Source: Sphingomonadales bacterium
Lineage (GTDB): Bacteria > Pseudomonadota > Alphaproteobacteria > Sphingomonadales > Kordiimonadaceae
Reading direction: 5' to 3'
DNA: 34,806 nt
Assembly (NCBI GenBank): GCA_011088215.1
Contig: JAALKD010000037.1
Span: forward strand, 1-34,806
The position numbers and the translations under genes are program-made. The notes beneath the pieces were generated by a model that saw nothing but the letters and a program-made list of their open reading frames with translations, was not told where the DNA came from and ran no database searches. This document shows positions 25,534 through 34,806 of the stretch, piece by piece; position 1 is the stretch's first letter, and every line of letters starts with the position of its first letter.

Positions 25534-25637
25534 GAAAACGCTCCATACCAAAAAATGCCACAAAACAGTGCGCAATTTGGACATAGTCGATTGGTGGTAT
25601 TTTGTCGAGTGAGGCCAGAATGTCAGCGAATGCATAG

Positions 25638-25727
25638 TGGCGGGCGGGGTGGGATTCGAACCCACGAAGGGCTTGCACCCTTGCTGGTTTTCAAGACCAG
25701 TGCATTCAACCGCTCTGCCACCCGCCC
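25638..25727 (-). tRNA. tRNA-Ser(UGA)
   Basis: Reading the - strand, the acceptor GGGCGGG pairs with CCCGCCC. The anticodon stem CTGGT/ACCAG encloses CTTGAAA with anticodon TGA. A long variable arm (AGGGTGCAAGCCCT) and a T-arm with GGGTTCGAATCCC are present. The discriminator is G and CCA is encoded (25638-25640). The long variable arm confirms serine. Confidence 0.97.
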
Positions 25728-25983
25728 GGATAAGAAGTTTGATTGAATCTGGAGCGGTTTTTAACGGCTGAATTTGCCCCCGTCCAGCTTAAAGTGAACG
25801 TCAGACGATTTTGCTGCATAAAAGGCGGTAAAAAGCTGTTCATTCGGCTTGCGCGCGGCCTCTGGAATTGCTAGAAACTTCTATGCATAGCCACAACATC
25901 TCGGGGGTACCGGTGTGATGAAGGGCTATATGTTTGTTTAAGCGTACGCGGGGCCAACCCGCACACGAGAGGGGCCGCACCCG

Positions 25984-28752
25984 GTGAGCGATAATACACC
26001 AATCCCGCCACAAGAGCGTGATATCCATCCGATAAAAATTGAAGACGAGATGAAGGCATCCTACCTCGATTATGCCATGAGCGTAATCGTGTCGCGGGCT
26101 TTGCCAGACGTGCGGGACGGCCTTAAGCCGGTTCACCGCCGTATCCTCTATTCGATGCATGAAAATGGTTATGAGTGGAACAAGCCGTTTCGTAAGTCTG
26201 CTCGCATCGTCGGGGACGTGATGGGTAAATATCACCCACACGGTGACAGCGCCATTTATGACGCTCTTGTGCGTATGGCGCAGGACTTTTCCCTGCGCGC
26301 ACCTTTGGTGGACGGACAGGGCAACTTCGGCTCCATGGACGGCGATAATGCTGCTGCCATGCGGTATACCGAAGCGCGGATGGCGAAGGTTTCGTCGGTA
26401 TTGCTCGGCGACATAGACAAAGACACGGTCAATTTCCGCCCCAACTACGACGAAAGCGAACATGAGCCGGTGGTTTTGCCAGCCCGTTTCCCCAATCTGT
26501 TGGTAAACGGCGGCACTGGTATCGCGGTTGGTATGGCGACCAATATCCCGCCTCACAGCCTGCGCGAGGTTATCGACGGCGTTTTTGCACTGATTGATGA
26601 CCCGAGCATCGATACAGAAGGCCTGATGGAGCATGTGAAGGGTCCGGATCTGCCAACAGGGGCTAGTATCCTGGGCCTAAGCGGCATTCGTCAGGCTTAC
26701 GAGACCGGCAAGGGCTCGATCACGATTCGCAGCAAAACCCACATTGAAGAAGTGCGCAAAGACCGCAACGCAATCATTATCACCGAGGTGCCTTTCCAGG
26801 TAAACAAGGCATCGATGATCGAGAAGATTGCTGAATGTGTTCAAACCAAGCGTATTGAAGGCATTTCTGATCTGCGCGACGAAAGCGACCGCGACGGTGT
26901 GCGGGTGGTTATTGAGCTGAAGCGCGATGCGGTTACGGAAGTTGTGCTTAACCAGCTGTATCGTTTCACTCAGGTTCAAACCAGTTTCGGCATCAACATG
27001 CTGGCAATCAACGGCGGCAAGCCGGAACAGCTAACGCTTAAGGCTGTTTTGCAGGCCTTTATCGATTTCCGCGAGGAAGTGATCACTCGCCGGACGAAGT
27101 TCGAACTGAACAAAGCCCGCGACCGTGCACACCTAATGGTAGGCTTGGTAACTGCGGTTGCCAATATCGACGAAGTTGTTGCCATTATCCGTGGTGCCAC
27201 GTCACCGGCGGCGGCGCGCGAGGCCTTGGCTGCTAAAAAGTGGGATACTACTGATATTCTGTCGTACTTAGAGCTGATCAATGAGGCGGGGCGCATTAAC
27301 GACGACGGTACCTATCAGTTGTCAGAGCTACAGATCAAAGCCATTCTTGATTTGCGCCTGCACCGGCTGACTGCACTTGGCCGCGACGAAATTGGCGGCG
27401 AGCTGGAAACGCTGGCGCAGAAAATCCGTGAATATCTGGAAATTCTTCAGTCCCGCGAGCGCCTGTTCGAGGTGCTGCGCGAGGAACTTGTTGAAGTGCA
27501 GGCGGAATTTGGTAATGACCGCCGCACAATAATTGACACCACAACCATTAACTCCTTCGAAGACGAAGACCTGATTGCGCGTGAAGACATGGTGGTTACG
27601 GTAACTCACTCCGGTTACATCAAACGGGTACCGCTATCCACATACCGAGCGCAGCGCCGCGGCGGCAAAGGCCGTTCGGGCATGCAGACCAAAGACGAAG
27701 ACTTTCTATCCACCCTCTTTGTGGCCGACACTCACACACCTGTCCTGTTTTTCTCGAATCTGGGTCAGGTCTACAAAATGAAAGTGTGGAAACTGCCCAT
27801 CGGCAGCCCGCAGTCCAAGGGTAAAGCGGTTATCAACATGTTGCCACTGCAGCAGGGTGAAACTATCGCCACTATACTGCCGTTGCCAGAAGACGAGGAA
27901 ACCTGGGGCAATCTGCATGTTATGTTCGCCACTGCCAAGGGTAATGTGCGGCGTAATTTGCTGTCTGACTTCTCTAACGTTATGGCGAATGGTAAAATCG
28001 CCATTCGTTTCTCGGACGAGGACGACAAATTGATTGGTGTGGATGTCTGCACCGAAGAGGATGACATTCTGCTTGCCGCAAGCGGTGGCCGCGCTATCCG
28101 CTTTAAGGCTACTGATGTACGCCTGTTTGTTGGTCGTACGTCAACTGGTGTGCGCGGTATGAAGTTCGGCAAGGAGGAATCTGTTGTTTCCATGTGCGTT
28201 ATCAACAGCACAGATGCTACTGCCGATGAGCGCACGGCCTACTTGAAAGCCGCGCCATGGAAGGCTGAACCGGGCGAGCAAACTCTGTCTGATGAACGCA
28301 TGGCGGAATTGGCAGAGCCAGAGCAATTTATCTTGACCGCGACCAATGCTGGTTTTGGTAAACGTACCAGCAGCCATGAGTACCGTGTTACTGGGCGTGG
28401 CGGGCAGGGTATTTGGAACGTACCGTCCAACGACGCTTTGCGTGCTGATATCGGCCCGGTTGTTGGGGTATTCCCAATTACCCCTGACGAGCAGCTGATG
28501 ATGGTAACTGACCAGGGCAAGCTTATCCGCACACCTGTGCATGATGTACGTATTGCCAGCCGCGCCACTAAAGGGGTGACTCTGTTCAATGTCGATGACA
28601 AAGAGAAAATTGTGTCAGTCGCTAAACTTCATGAAACCGACGAGGACGAAGACGATATCGACACAGAAATTGACGGCGTTGATGCTGCTGAAAACGATGA
28701 GATTGTCGCCGTTGAAACTTCAGCAGGGGTGGGCGACGATACTGGAGAGTAA
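25984..28752 (+). CDS. gyrA: DNA gyrase subunit A
   Basis: 922 residues from GTG 25984, with GAGAGGGG about 10 nt upstream. The N-terminal breakage-reunion domain has the catalytic Tyr128 ([10 protein letters not shown]). The quinolone-resistance region [15 protein letters not shown] has Ser89 and Asp93, the wild-type residues. The C-terminal beta-pinwheel carries the GyrA box [10 protein letters not shown] (about 558-567), which distinguishes gyrase from topoisomerase IV. The acidic tail ([13 protein letters not shown]) is typical. With GyrB it introduces negative supercoils using ATP. It is followed by a 16-bp hairpin and the convergent LysE gene. Confidence 0.98.
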   Translation: MSDNTPIPPQERDIHPIKIEDEMKASYLDYAMSVIVSRALPDVRDGLKPVHRRILYSMHENGYEWNKPFRKSARIVGDVMGKYHPHGDSAIYDALVRMAQDFSLRAPLVDGQGNFGSMDGDNAAAMRYTEARMAKVSSVLLGDIDKDTVNFRPNYDESEHEPVVLPARFPNLLVNGGTGIAVGMATNIPPHSLREVIDGVFALIDDPSIDTEGLMEHVKGPDLPTGASILGLSGIRQAYETGKGSITIRSKTHIEEVRKDRNAIIITEVPFQVNKASMIEKIAECVQTKRIEGISDLRDESDRDGVRVVIELKRDAVTEVVLNQLYRFTQVQTSFGINMLAINGGKPEQLTLKAVLQAFIDFREEVITRRTKFELNKARDRAHLMVGLVTAVANIDEVVAIIRGATSPAAAREALAAKKWDTTDILSYLELINEAGRINDDGTYQLSELQIKAILDLRLHRLTALGRDEIGGELETLAQKIREYLEILQSRERLFEVLREELVEVQAEFGNDRRTIIDTTTINSFEDEDLIAREDMVVTVTHSGYIKRVPLSTYRAQRRGGKGRSGMQTKDEDFLSTLFVADTHTPVLFFSNLGQVYKMKVWKLPIGSPQSKGKAVINMLPLQQGETIATILPLPEDEETWGNLHVMFATAKGNVRRNLLSDFSNVMANGKIAIRFSDEDDKLIGVDVCTEEDDILLAASGGRAIRFKATDVRLFVGRTSTGVRGMKFGKEESVVSMCVINSTDATADERTAYLKAAPWKAEPGEQTLSDERMAELAEPEQFILTATNAGFGKRTSSHEYRVTGRGGQGIWNVPSNDALRADIGPVVGVFPITPDEQLMMVTDQGKLIRTPVHDVRIASRATKGVTLFNVDDKEKIVSVAKLHETDEDEDDIDTEIDGVDAAENDEIVAVETSAGVGDDTGE

Positions 28753-28781
28753 AATTTAAAATACCATTGTAATATAATATT

Positions 28782-28816
28782 TTAAGGCCAACTATTAATG
28801 TAATAGTTGGCCTTAA
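28782..28816. terminator. 16-bp hairpin between gyrA and the LysE gene
   Basis: TTAAGGCCAACTATTA pairs perfectly with TAATAGTTGGCCTTAA across a 3-nt loop. It sits in the 60 bp between two convergent genes and overlaps the stop of the LysE gene. The flanks are AT-rich without a strong T-run, so it probably acts as a bidirectional terminator. Confidence 0.65.
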
Positions 28817-29445
28817 TTATTGATAAACAGCAGCAGTGTGGCACCGGCTGCCAGCGCGCCCCCCGATATTTTGTTAGCCAACGACAGTTTGTTGCGTTGG
28901 GTCAGGAAATTTTTGGCTTTCGTCGCGGTGAAAACCCAGCCCATATCCATTATGAAAGCGACCGCAAGGAAAGTAATTGACAGCACAATCAGTTGCGGTG
29001 TCAGCGGCCGATCTTCGGTTACAAATTGTGGGAAAAAGGCGGCGAAAAACAAGATCGTTTTTGGACTGGTAGCGCAAAGAATCACTGCTTTTCGGTAGCT
29101 AGCCCACAGGGGCGCTGCAGCTGGCGGCATTATCCCACTGGTATCAGGCGCGACTGCTGGTCGGGCGAAGGCTTGATAGGCAAGAAAATATAGATACAGC
29201 GCCCCGGCGTAACGAATCGCTGCAAGAAAAACTTCGGGCAGCGCGGCAATGCTGGCAAAACCAAACAAATTTACGGTCAAGTACGAAAAAGACGCAGTTG
29301 TCGCCCCTGCGACGACGGCCAGACCATGTCGCGGTCCATCACGTAGGGTTTCGGCGATAACCAAGCCAACAATTGGTCCGGGTGAGAAAATAAACCCGGC
29401 AGTGGCGGCGATAAAAAGACCGTATAAAACTGGGTCTATCGGCAT
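28813..29445 (-). CDS. LysE-family amino-acid exporter
   Basis: 210 residues with six hydrophobic helices. The N-terminal FIFSPGPIVGLVIAETLRDG (about 19-38) is the LysE/RhtB signature, and ILFFAAFFPQFV is the conserved mid-protein block. The family exports amino acids or their derivatives by proton exchange; the substrate is not deducible. It starts at ATG 29443-29445 after GGAGGG and runs convergent to gyrA. Confidence 0.9.
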   Translation of the reverse strand: MPIDPVLYGLFIAATAGFIFSPGPIVGLVIAETLRDGPRHGLAVVAGATTASFSYLTVNLFGFASIAALPEVFLAAIRYAGALYLYFLAYQAFARPAVAPDTSGIMPPAAAPLWASYRKAVILCATSPKTILFFAAFFPQFVTEDRPLTPQLIVLSITFLAVAFIMDMGWVFTATKAKNFLTQRNKLSLANKISGGALAAGATLLLFINN

Positions 29446-29569
29446 TTAGGCCCTCCGTTTGATATTGCGCGGCGGTTGATCTGTTCGATAAACCTTGTTT
29501 TTTCACACATATTCGGGAATGTTGCCGCTATGCAATCAAAATGATCGCGTCATATGAGTGAGGCAGACC

Positions 29570-30082
29570 ATGGCAAAGCAGCGCGTCGGCGTTTACCCCG
29601 GAACTTTTGATCCCATTACCAACGGCCATATGGATATTATCAAGCGAAGCCTTGGGCTGGTTGATAAGCTGGTTATTGGTGTGGTAACTAACCCCAGCAA
29701 GAACCCGTTGTTCAGCCTGCAGGAACGGGTTGATATAGTTAAACGAGAGACGGCACCCCTTGCCGAAGCGTCGGGCACAACAATCGTAGTTGAACAATTT
29801 GACGAATTGTTGATGAAGTTTGCAGAGCGGGTTGGTGCTGATTTTATTATACGAGGACTGCGAGCGGTTGCTGATTTTGAGTATGAATTCCAAATGACCG
29901 GTATGAATTGTCAGATCAACCCTGATATAGAAACAGTGTTTTTGATGGCGGACCCCCGATACCAAACCATTGCTTCAAGGCTGGTTAAGGAAGTTGCGAT
30001 GTATGGCGGCAATATTACGGCTTTTGTTCCGCAAAAAGTTGGTTTAGAAGTCGTCGCCAAAGTCGAAGGCATGGCCAAATAG
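29570..30082 (+). CDS. coaD: Phosphopantetheine adenylyltransferase
   Basis: 170 residues from ATG 29570, preceded by GAGG; a GTG at 29558 is less likely. VGVYPGTFDPITNGHMDII holds the nucleotidyltransferase TxGH motif, and FIIRGLRAVADFEYEFQM and the C-terminal YQTIASRLVKEVAMYGG (ISSTxVRE-like) complete the active site. It makes dephospho-CoA, the penultimate step of coenzyme A synthesis. The gene leads the conserved alphaproteobacterial run coaD - cyclophilin - queA - tgt downstream of gyrA. Confidence 0.97.
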   Translation: MAKQRVGVYPGTFDPITNGHMDIIKRSLGLVDKLVIGVVTNPSKNPLFSLQERVDIVKRETAPLAEASGTTIVVEQFDELLMKFAERVGADFIIRGLRAVADFEYEFQMTGMNCQINPDIETVFLMADPRYQTIASRLVKEVAMYGGNITAFVPQKVGLEVVAKVEGMAK

Positions 30083-30125
30083 CCTGCTGCAAAACGGTTT
30101 TAAATAATTGACGGACTATAGACCT

Positions 30126-30683
30126 ATGATGCGTCTACTAACTATTTTCACTCTAGCGATGGGCATTTTTATGACTGATCAAACTGGCGAAACTCAGGCA
30201 CAATCTGGTGATGACAGCGGACCGGACCTGGAAAATACACTTTATATGGACCTGGAATTTGGCCGTGTTGTTATTTCTTTGCGCCCGGATATTGCACCGA
30301 AGCATGTTGCCCGTATCAAGGAACTGGCGCGTGAAGGCTTTTACGACGGATTGATTTTTCACCGGGTTATACCGGGCTTTATGGCGCAGGGCGGTGATCC
30401 GTCAGGCAACGGCACAGGTGGTTCTGGCACAAATATTCCAGCTGAATTTAGCAAGGTACCCCATCTGCGCGGCACGTTATCTATGGCACGCGCTACCGAT
30501 CCGGACAGTGCCGACAGCCAGTTTTTCATCTGTTTCACTCGATGTGCAGCGCTGGACTACGAGTATACGGTTTGGGGCCGCGTTTCTGCGGGCATGGAGT
30601 TCGTTGACCAAATTGCGGTTGGCGAACCACCGCGTCAGCCCTCTTCTATTGTTAAAATGCAAGTGGCGGCTGACGCTAAGTAA
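30126..30683 (+). CDS. Exported cyclophilin-type peptidyl-prolyl isomerase
   Basis: 185 residues from ATG 30126 (or 30129). An N-terminal signal peptide (RLLTIFTLAMGIF) is followed by a linker and the cyclophilin core: VVISLRPDIAPKHVARIKEL, FHRVIPGFMAQGGDPSGNGT with the catalytic Arg and Phe, and SQFFICFT. It should speed proline isomerisation in the periplasm. In relatives a second, cytosolic cyclophilin gene often follows; here only one is present before queA. Confidence 0.93.
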   Translation: MMRLLTIFTLAMGIFMTDQTGETQAQSGDDSGPDLENTLYMDLEFGRVVISLRPDIAPKHVARIKELAREGFYDGLIFHRVIPGFMAQGGDPSGNGTGGSGTNIPAEFSKVPHLRGTLSMARATDPDSADSQFFICFTRCAALDYEYTVWGRVSAGMEFVDQIAVGEPPRQPSSIVKMQVAADAK

Positions 30684-30778
30684 CTGCTTTTGAGTTAGAG
30701 GCTTTTTTGTACGTTTGGTTTGCCGTACCGCATCGTTGAACGAATGTTGCCACTGTAAATTTCTGTAACTTTGGCAAA

Positions 30779-30798
30779 AAGCAGGTGTGAACCTGCTT
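30779..30798. repeat. 8-bp inverted repeat upstream of queA
   Basis: AAGCAGGT and ACCTGCTT form a perfect stem around GTGA, 34 nt before the queA ATG. No T-run follows. It is either a weak transcript end after the cyclophilin or a leader hairpin of queA. The remainder of 30684-30832 shows nothing else. Confidence 0.4.
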
Positions 30799-30832
30799 GT
30801 CCTAGCCCATTGCTTCAGTTAAAAGCCGCGCC

Positions 30833-31873
30833 ATGAATGTTGATCTGTTCGATTTTGATTTGCCGCGCGAAAATATTGCGCTTCGCCCCGCAAACCCGCG
30901 GGACAGCGCACGTATGCTCGTGGTTGAGCCAGAAGGTTGCTCGGACGCACATGTCTCGGGCCTTTGTGATCAGTTAAGGTCTGGCGATATCCTGGTGTTC
31001 AACAACACCCGGGTTATTCCCGGCCGCCTTACCGGAAAGCGCGGCGATGCAACCATTCAAGTTACGTTGCACAAACGCGAGAGCGAAACAGTGTGGCGGG
31101 CGTTCGCCAAACCGGCGAAAAAGGCTCGCTTAGGTGATGTACTTGATTTCAGTGGCCTTTCAGCACAGGTGATAGCTATTGGCGAAGACGGAGAGCGCAC
31201 GCTTGAGTTTGCTGTTGCTTCTGGTGAAATGGGCGCAGCACTTGAAGGTCACGGAGTTATGCCGCTGCCGCCTTATATTGCCTCGCAGCGAGCAGTTGAT
31301 GAGCAAGACAAGCTTGATTACCAGACCATGTACGCTGAGCAAGACGGCGCGGTTGCGGCGCCAACCGCCGGGCTTCATTTCACACCTGCAATGATGGAAG
31401 GCCTGAAAGCTAAGGGGGTTCAGTTTGCAACAGTAACGCTGCATGTAGGTGCGGGAACGTTTTTACCTGTCAAGGCTGACGATACCAACGACCATAAAAT
31501 GCACAGTGAGTGGGGCGAGATAAGCCCGCAGACTGCTACCCAGTTGAACCAAGTCCGTGCGGCAGGCGGTCGGATTGTGTCAGTGGGAACAACGTCGCTG
31601 CGGTTACTGGAAAGTGCCGCTGATGAGCAGGGCATTATTCATCCCTTTAGTGATGATACGGCGATATTTATAACACCGGGCTATAAATTTAAAGCAGTTG
31701 ATGTGTTGATGACCAATTTTCACCTACCGAAATCGACGCTGTTTATGCTGGTTTCTGCCTTTTCCGGTTTTGAGACCATGCAAAAGGCCTATGCGCACGC
31801 TATTGCAGCAGGCTACAGGTTCTATTCATACGGCGACAGCAGCCTGCTGTATCCTTCGGGGGAAGTTCAATGA
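30833..31873 (+). CDS. queA: S-adenosylmethionine:tRNA ribosyltransferase-isomerase
   Basis: 346 residues. Family blocks are [20 protein letters not shown] near the start, [31 protein letters not shown] (about 172-186), [14 protein letters not shown] and [17 protein letters not shown]. It transfers the ribosyl part of SAM to preQ1 in tRNA to give epoxyqueuosine. It overlaps tgt by the ATGA sequence at 31870-31873, so the two are translationally coupled. Confidence 0.97.
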   Translation: MNVDLFDFDLPRENIALRPANPRDSARMLVVEPEGCSDAHVSGLCDQLRSGDILVFNNTRVIPGRLTGKRGDATIQVTLHKRESETVWRAFAKPAKKARLGDVLDFSGLSAQVIAIGEDGERTLEFAVASGEMGAALEGHGVMPLPPYIASQRAVDEQDKLDYQTMYAEQDGAVAAPTAGLHFTPAMMEGLKAKGVQFATVTLHVGAGTFLPVKADDTNDHKMHSEWGEISPQTATQLNQVRAAGGRIVSVGTTSLRLLESAADEQGIIHPFSDDTAIFITPGYKFKAVDVLMTNFHLPKSTLFMLVSAFSGFETMQKAYAHAIAAGYRFYSYGDSSLLYPSGEVQ

Positions 31874-33012
31874 CCGCGCGTTTCAAGTTTGATATATCGG
31901 CGACCGACGGGGCTGCGCGCACCGGCGTTATCCATATGCAGCGCGGCGACATCCGTACACCCGCTTTCATGCCAGTGGGAACGGCTGGCACAGTCAAGGC
32001 CATGTTGCCTGAAAATGTCAGGTCAACCGGCGCTGATATTTTGCTCGGCAATACATACCATTTGATGCTGCGACCCACAGCCGAACGCATTGACCGGCTG
32101 GGCGGCTTGCATAAATTTATGAATTGGGACCGGCCCATTCTCACTGATTCCGGTGGTTTTCAGGTGATGTCATTGACTGAGCTCAGGAAGATGAGCGAGC
32201 AGGGCGTTGAGTTCCGGTCGCACCTTGACGGCACTAAAATTATGCTAACGCCGGAACGTTCTATGGAAATCCAGCGGTTGCTGGGCACTGACATTGTAAT
32301 GTCGTTTGACGAATGCACACCATTTCCCGCGACCGAAGATGTTGCCAAAGACTCTATGGAGTTGTCGATGCGCTGGGCGCAGCGTTCGCGTGACGGGTTT
32401 GACAGCGGCGCAGACCATGCCGCCCGGGCAGCGCTGTTTGGCATCGTCCAGGGCGGTGTTTACGAGGATTTGCGCTTTCGCTCCATCGATGCGCTGACCG
32501 AAATTGGCTTTGACGGATATGCCGTTGGCGGCCTTGCGGTTGGCGAAGGGCAGGAAATGATGTTCAAAGTGCTTGATTTCACCATGCCGCGCATGCCGGA
32601 GGGTGCACCGCGCTATCTGATGGGTGTCGGCAAGCCTGACGATATTGTTGGTGCGGTTGAGCGCGGTATTGATATGTTCGATTGTGTTATGCCCACTCGG
32701 TCCGGGCGCACAGGGCAGGGCTTTACCCGTTTTGGTCCGGTTAATATGCGCAATGCCCGCCATAAAGACGATGAACGGCCCATTGATGCGGACTGCGCCT
32801 GCCCGGCCTGCACTCAATATAGCCGTGCTTATGTACATCATCTGATCAAGGCCGGTGAAATTCTCGGTGCGATGCTGCTGACCTGGCATAATTTACAATT
32901 TTATCAGGATCTGATGACGGGCCTGCGATCCGCGATTGCCGAGGGCAACCTTGCGCGTTTTTCAGGCGAATTCCGCACCAACTACGCCCGCGGCGACATC
33001 GACGCCCTCTAA
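31870..33012 (+). CDS. tgt: tRNA-guanine transglycosylase
   Basis: 380 residues. The substrate-pocket Asp is in [12 protein letters not shown] (about 94-105), the nucleophilic Asp in [18 protein letters not shown] (about 269-286), and the zinc site in [18 protein letters not shown] with a downstream His. It exchanges guanine 34 of tRNAs with GUN anticodons for preQ1, the step before QueA. The start ATG overlaps the queA stop. Confidence 0.98.
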   Translation: MTARFKFDISATDGAARTGVIHMQRGDIRTPAFMPVGTAGTVKAMLPENVRSTGADILLGNTYHLMLRPTAERIDRLGGLHKFMNWDRPILTDSGGFQVMSLTELRKMSEQGVEFRSHLDGTKIMLTPERSMEIQRLLGTDIVMSFDECTPFPATEDVAKDSMELSMRWAQRSRDGFDSGADHAARAALFGIVQGGVYEDLRFRSIDALTEIGFDGYAVGGLAVGEGQEMMFKVLDFTMPRMPEGAPRYLMGVGKPDDIVGAVERGIDMFDCVMPTRSGRTGQGFTRFGPVNMRNARHKDDERPIDADCACPACTQYSRAYVHHLIKAGEILGAMLLTWHNLQFYQDLMTGLRSAIAEGNLARFSGEFRTNYARGDIDAL

Positions 33013-33126
33013 TGCAGTTCCGCCAACCTCGAATCAGTCTCGGTCCAACCCAAGTTTAGTTGACCGTTGCCACCTGTTGTTGTTTTCTCAAAGAAGATCA
33101 CAATTCAGCTTTTGAGAGGCATCAAA

Positions 33127-33669
33127 ATGAGAAAAACGCTTTTAAGTACTGTCTTTTTTGCATTGGGCTTAGTTGGTTATTCATGCCAAGCGCAGGAACG
33201 CAGCGCTGACGGCCTTGTCGTTACCGGACACAATAAAACCGCTATCATCGCCACAGAACGATTGAAAAAAAGCTGGTATGATGGGGCCTACCATTTCTCT
33301 CCAGCAGTTAGGGCGGGTGATTTTCTGTATTTATCGGGCGTAGCTGTAAGTATTCGCAATACTGAAACTCCGATCGACCGCGAGGCATACAAAAGCCTTA
33401 TACGAACTGGATTCTCACGCTTGCAAACTGTGCTGAAGGCGGCAGGTACTGACATGAACAGCATTGTGAAGATTACCAGCTTTCATGTTTTCGACAGTCC
33501 TTTGCTTGCAGTTGATAAACGCGACCAGGTCTTGGTGATGGCAGAAGTGAAAGGTGAATTTATGGAAGAACCGCATGCAGCCTGGACTGCGGTTGGAACA
33601 ACTGCCCTTTTGCCAGATGCCGGTGTTGTTGAAATTGATATCGTCGCATACGCGCCGCTTGAGAAATAA
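33127..33669 (+). CDS. Exported Rid-family (RidA/YjgF-like) protein
   Basis: 180 residues from ATG 33127, supported by GAGAGG upstream; the GC-poor extension from 33067 is not a credible signal. A signal peptide covers about 1-20 (FFALGLVGYSCQAQ), unusual for Rid proteins, which are mostly cytosolic. FSPAVRAGDFLYLSGVAV and VEIDIVAYAPLEK are family blocks. The Arg that true RidA imine deaminases use (PxRSxV) is replaced by Trp in HAAWTAVGTTAL, so deaminase activity is unlikely, as in the Rid4-7 groups. Function unknown. Confidence 0.82.
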   Translation: MRKTLLSTVFFALGLVGYSCQAQERSADGLVVTGHNKTAIIATERLKKSWYDGAYHFSPAVRAGDFLYLSGVAVSIRNTETPIDREAYKSLIRTGFSRLQTVLKAAGTDMNSIVKITSFHVFDSPLLAVDKRDQVLVMAEVKGEFMEEPHAAWTAVGTTALLPDAGVVEIDIVAYAPLEK

Positions 33670-33811
33670 AACACTGTAAATCAGTTTGTCACTGCGTGTT
33701 TGTTGCGGTCACAAGCGGCGATTAGATGGAGCGTAAGCCTTTAATAGCCACGGTTACGTCGCCCGAGTTTGTTCGGTGCAGGAAAAAAATACGTAAAGGC
33801 GCGAGTTTTTC

Positions 33812-33840
33812 TTGACCAGCCCTGGTGATGCACCTATGTT
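33812..33840 (+). promoter_or_regulatory. Promoter of tRNA-Lys
   Basis: TTGACC (33812-33817) and TATGTT (33835-33840) are spaced 17 bp and followed by a GC-rich discriminator (CCGCCGCG), about 40 bp before the tRNA. This is the usual layout of stringently controlled stable-RNA promoters. The stretch 33670-33811 before it holds no gene. Confidence 0.7.
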
Positions 33841-33880
33841 CCGCCGCGTTCGGGAGGAATTATTTTCACCGCAACATTGA

Positions 33881-33956
33881 GGGCCCGTAGCTCAGCTGGT
33901 AGAGCGGCTGACTTTTAATCAGTAGGTCACAGGTTCGAACCCTGTCGGGCTCACCA
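33881..33956 (+). tRNA. tRNA-Lys(UUU)
   Basis: 76 nt. The acceptor GGGCCCG pairs with CGGGCTC (one G-U pair), the D-arm is GCTCAGCTGGTAGAGC, and the anticodon loop CTTTTAA gives anticodon TTT. The variable region is TAGGTCA-like, the T-arm is CAGGTTCGAACCCTG, the discriminator is A and CCA is encoded (33954-33956). Confidence 0.97.
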
Positions 33957-33962
33957 AATTCC

Positions 33963-33993
33963 AAAGGTCGGTGCATTTGCACCGGCCTTTTTG
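33963..33993 (+). terminator. Rho-independent terminator of tRNA-Lys
   Basis: AAAGGTCGGTGC pairs with GCACCGGCCTTT (one G-U) around an ATTT loop and is followed by a short T-run. It begins 7 nt after the tRNA. The interval 33994-34182 shows nothing else supported. Confidence 0.85.
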
Positions 33994-34182
33994 TTTGTTG
34001 GTTCAGTTCTGCGTTTTTTAAAATCACCCACCAAATCAGTCGCCGGCTCGCTCTTCAAATCAGTCTGACATTAAATTGTGCTCCATTTATCGCATTTGCC
34101 ACGAAAATGACGTGATTGCAGGCTTGTTTTCATAGGCGTCTAGGGCCTAATCTGTTGGTCACGTATCGGGAGAGTGGGTGAT

Positions 34183-34706
34183 ATGAAATTCGTTGAGAAA
34201 ACACGACCTTTTAAAATGGCTACAGCAATCGGATTTTTCTGTGTTTTGACCCTGTCTGTTGCTTCTCAACCGGTTTTCTCCGCTTACGAGCAGGACAAGC
34301 CCGCAACAGCAGACGCAAAGCCAGTCCAACCGCCAATCGAACAACCCGCGCCACCAAAGCGCGATGCTGCCTTTGAGGCCTGGCTGGACGCAGTGCGGGC
34401 CGAGGCGCGCGAGCGTGGTATATCGCAAGCAACCTTGGACACCGCGTTGGCAGACGTCACACCTATTGTACGGGTTATCCAGCGCGACAGGAACCAGCCT
34501 GAAGTCAAGCAAACTTATGCACGCTACCTGAAAGCGCGAGTGAGCGATTGGCGCAAATCCAGGGGCGCTATTGCGCTCAACGAAAATGCTGACAGTCTCC
34601 AGGCAGCAGCAGGCAAGTACGGTGTTCAGCCGCGCTTTATCGCCGCTATCTGGGGCGTGGAAACTAATTATGGTACCGTGCCGCTCACTTATTCGGTTTT
34701 TGATGC
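34183..34706 (+). CDS. MltB-family lytic murein transglycosylase (truncated by the assembly end)
   Basis: About 174 genuine residues from ATG 34183, with GGGAGAG 8 nt upstream. The signal peptide is roughly 1-34 and is followed by a Pro/Ala-rich linker and the start of the SLT_2 domain: FEAWLDAVRAEARERGIS, VIQRDRNQPE, and FIAAIWGVETNYG with the catalytic Glu160. The enzyme cleaves peptidoglycan glycan strands with anhydro-MurNAc formation. The true frame ends near VFDA at 34706; the following residues up to a TAG come from adapter sequence. The missing two-thirds lie outside this window. Confidence 0.88.
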
Positions 34707-34806
34707 AGATCGGAAGGGCGTGGTGTAGGGGAAGAGGGTAGGGCGGGGGGGGGGGCGGGGGGGGGGGGGGGGGGGGGGGGGGGTGGGGGGTTGGGTGGTG
34801 TTGGTG
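34707..34806. other. Sequencing adapter and poly-G artefact, not genomic
   Basis: From 34707 the sequence reads AGATCGGAAGGGCGTGGTGT, which matches the Illumina adapter AGATCGGAAGAGCGTCGTGT at 18 of 20 bases, with both changes to G. It continues similarly (TAGGGGAAGAGGGTAG against TAGGGAAAGAGTGTAG) and then degrades into poly-G, the dark-cycle signature of two-colour instruments. No biology should be read from this stretch. Confidence 0.95.

Noticed and set aside
24318..25727. Genomic island integrated at the tRNA-Ser gene
   Set aside because: There is no integrase and no duplicated 3' tRNA fragment near 24318, and the intervening ACT-domain gene looks native.
25728..25983. A small gene or clear promoter between tRNA-Ser and gyrA
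   Set aside because: No frame of useful length with a ribosome site and no convincing -35/-10 pair was found; the stretch shows nothing supported.
26677..28601. Long open frames on the strand opposite gyrA
   Set aside because: They are shadows of a strongly coding gene and show no family resemblance or ribosome sites.
34741..34806. Long G-run that could be called a G-quadruplex or low-complexity repeat
   Set aside because: It directly follows adapter sequence and shows typical poly-G instrument noise, so it is not genomic.

Overview
The window reads as a chromosomal segment of a moderate-GC (about half G+C) alphaproteobacterium. The evidence is an N-terminally extended ribosomal protein S9 behind L13, the order gyrA - coaD - cyclophilin - queA - tgt, a phytoene-synthase-like protein of the complex I assembly factor (NDUFAF6) type, a PchB-like chorismate mutase, and a GlnK-AmtB pair behind a sigma-54-type promoter. 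The order could be Kordiimonadales, Emcibacterales or a relative, but that is inference. I see no CRISPR array, phage, insertion sequence, defence locus or biosynthetic cluster.

Layout. 1-2137: the tail of an unidentified + gene, then two - genes (a membrane-anchored nitrilase-fold protein lacking its catalytic triad, and a CurA-type reductase). 2138-3505: promoter, leader, rplM-rpsI and terminator. 3692-7924: an accessory block with a DoxX-like membrane protein, a degenerate peptide-deformylase homologue, a GT-A glycosyltransferase, a DUF4399 protein, a CHMI-type tautomerase and an M28 peptidase interrupted by an in-frame TAG. 8056-11818: a DsbD/ScsB-type transmembrane reductase with a redoxin partner, then motA. 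11968-13731: argC and a gamma-carbonic anhydrase. 13771-18625: a TonB-dependent receptor, a PuuD-like membrane protein, the NDUFAF6-like protein and a 60-residue disordered protein. 18794-21562: a TPR lipoprotein, chorismate mutase, a DksA/TraR zinc-finger protein and an R2-like diiron protein. 21756-23536: amtB, glnK and the promoter. 23756-25533: a frameshifted glutathione S-transferase, an AT-richer ATP-pyrophosphatase gene that looks acquired, and an ACT-domain protein. 25638-33012: tRNA-Ser(UGA), gyrA, a LysE exporter, coaD, a periplasmic cyclophilin, queA and tgt. 33127-34706: an exported Rid-family protein, tRNA-Lys(UUU) with its promoter and terminator, and the first part of an MltB-type lytic transglycosylase.

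The last 100 bases (34707-34806) are not genomic. They match an Illumina adapter read-through followed by poly-G, so the final gene is cut by an assembly artefact and the end of the window should be trimmed.

Functionally, queA and tgt overlap and supply two steps of queuosine tRNA modification. GlnK and AmtB form the ammonium-sensing and uptake pair. The DsbD-like protein probably passes electrons to periplasmic thiol proteins such as the co-transcribed redoxin. Most of the window is housekeeping. The points of interest are several homologues that have lost catalytic residues (nitrilase fold, deformylase fold, phytoene-synthase fold, Rid fold) and two interrupted genes.
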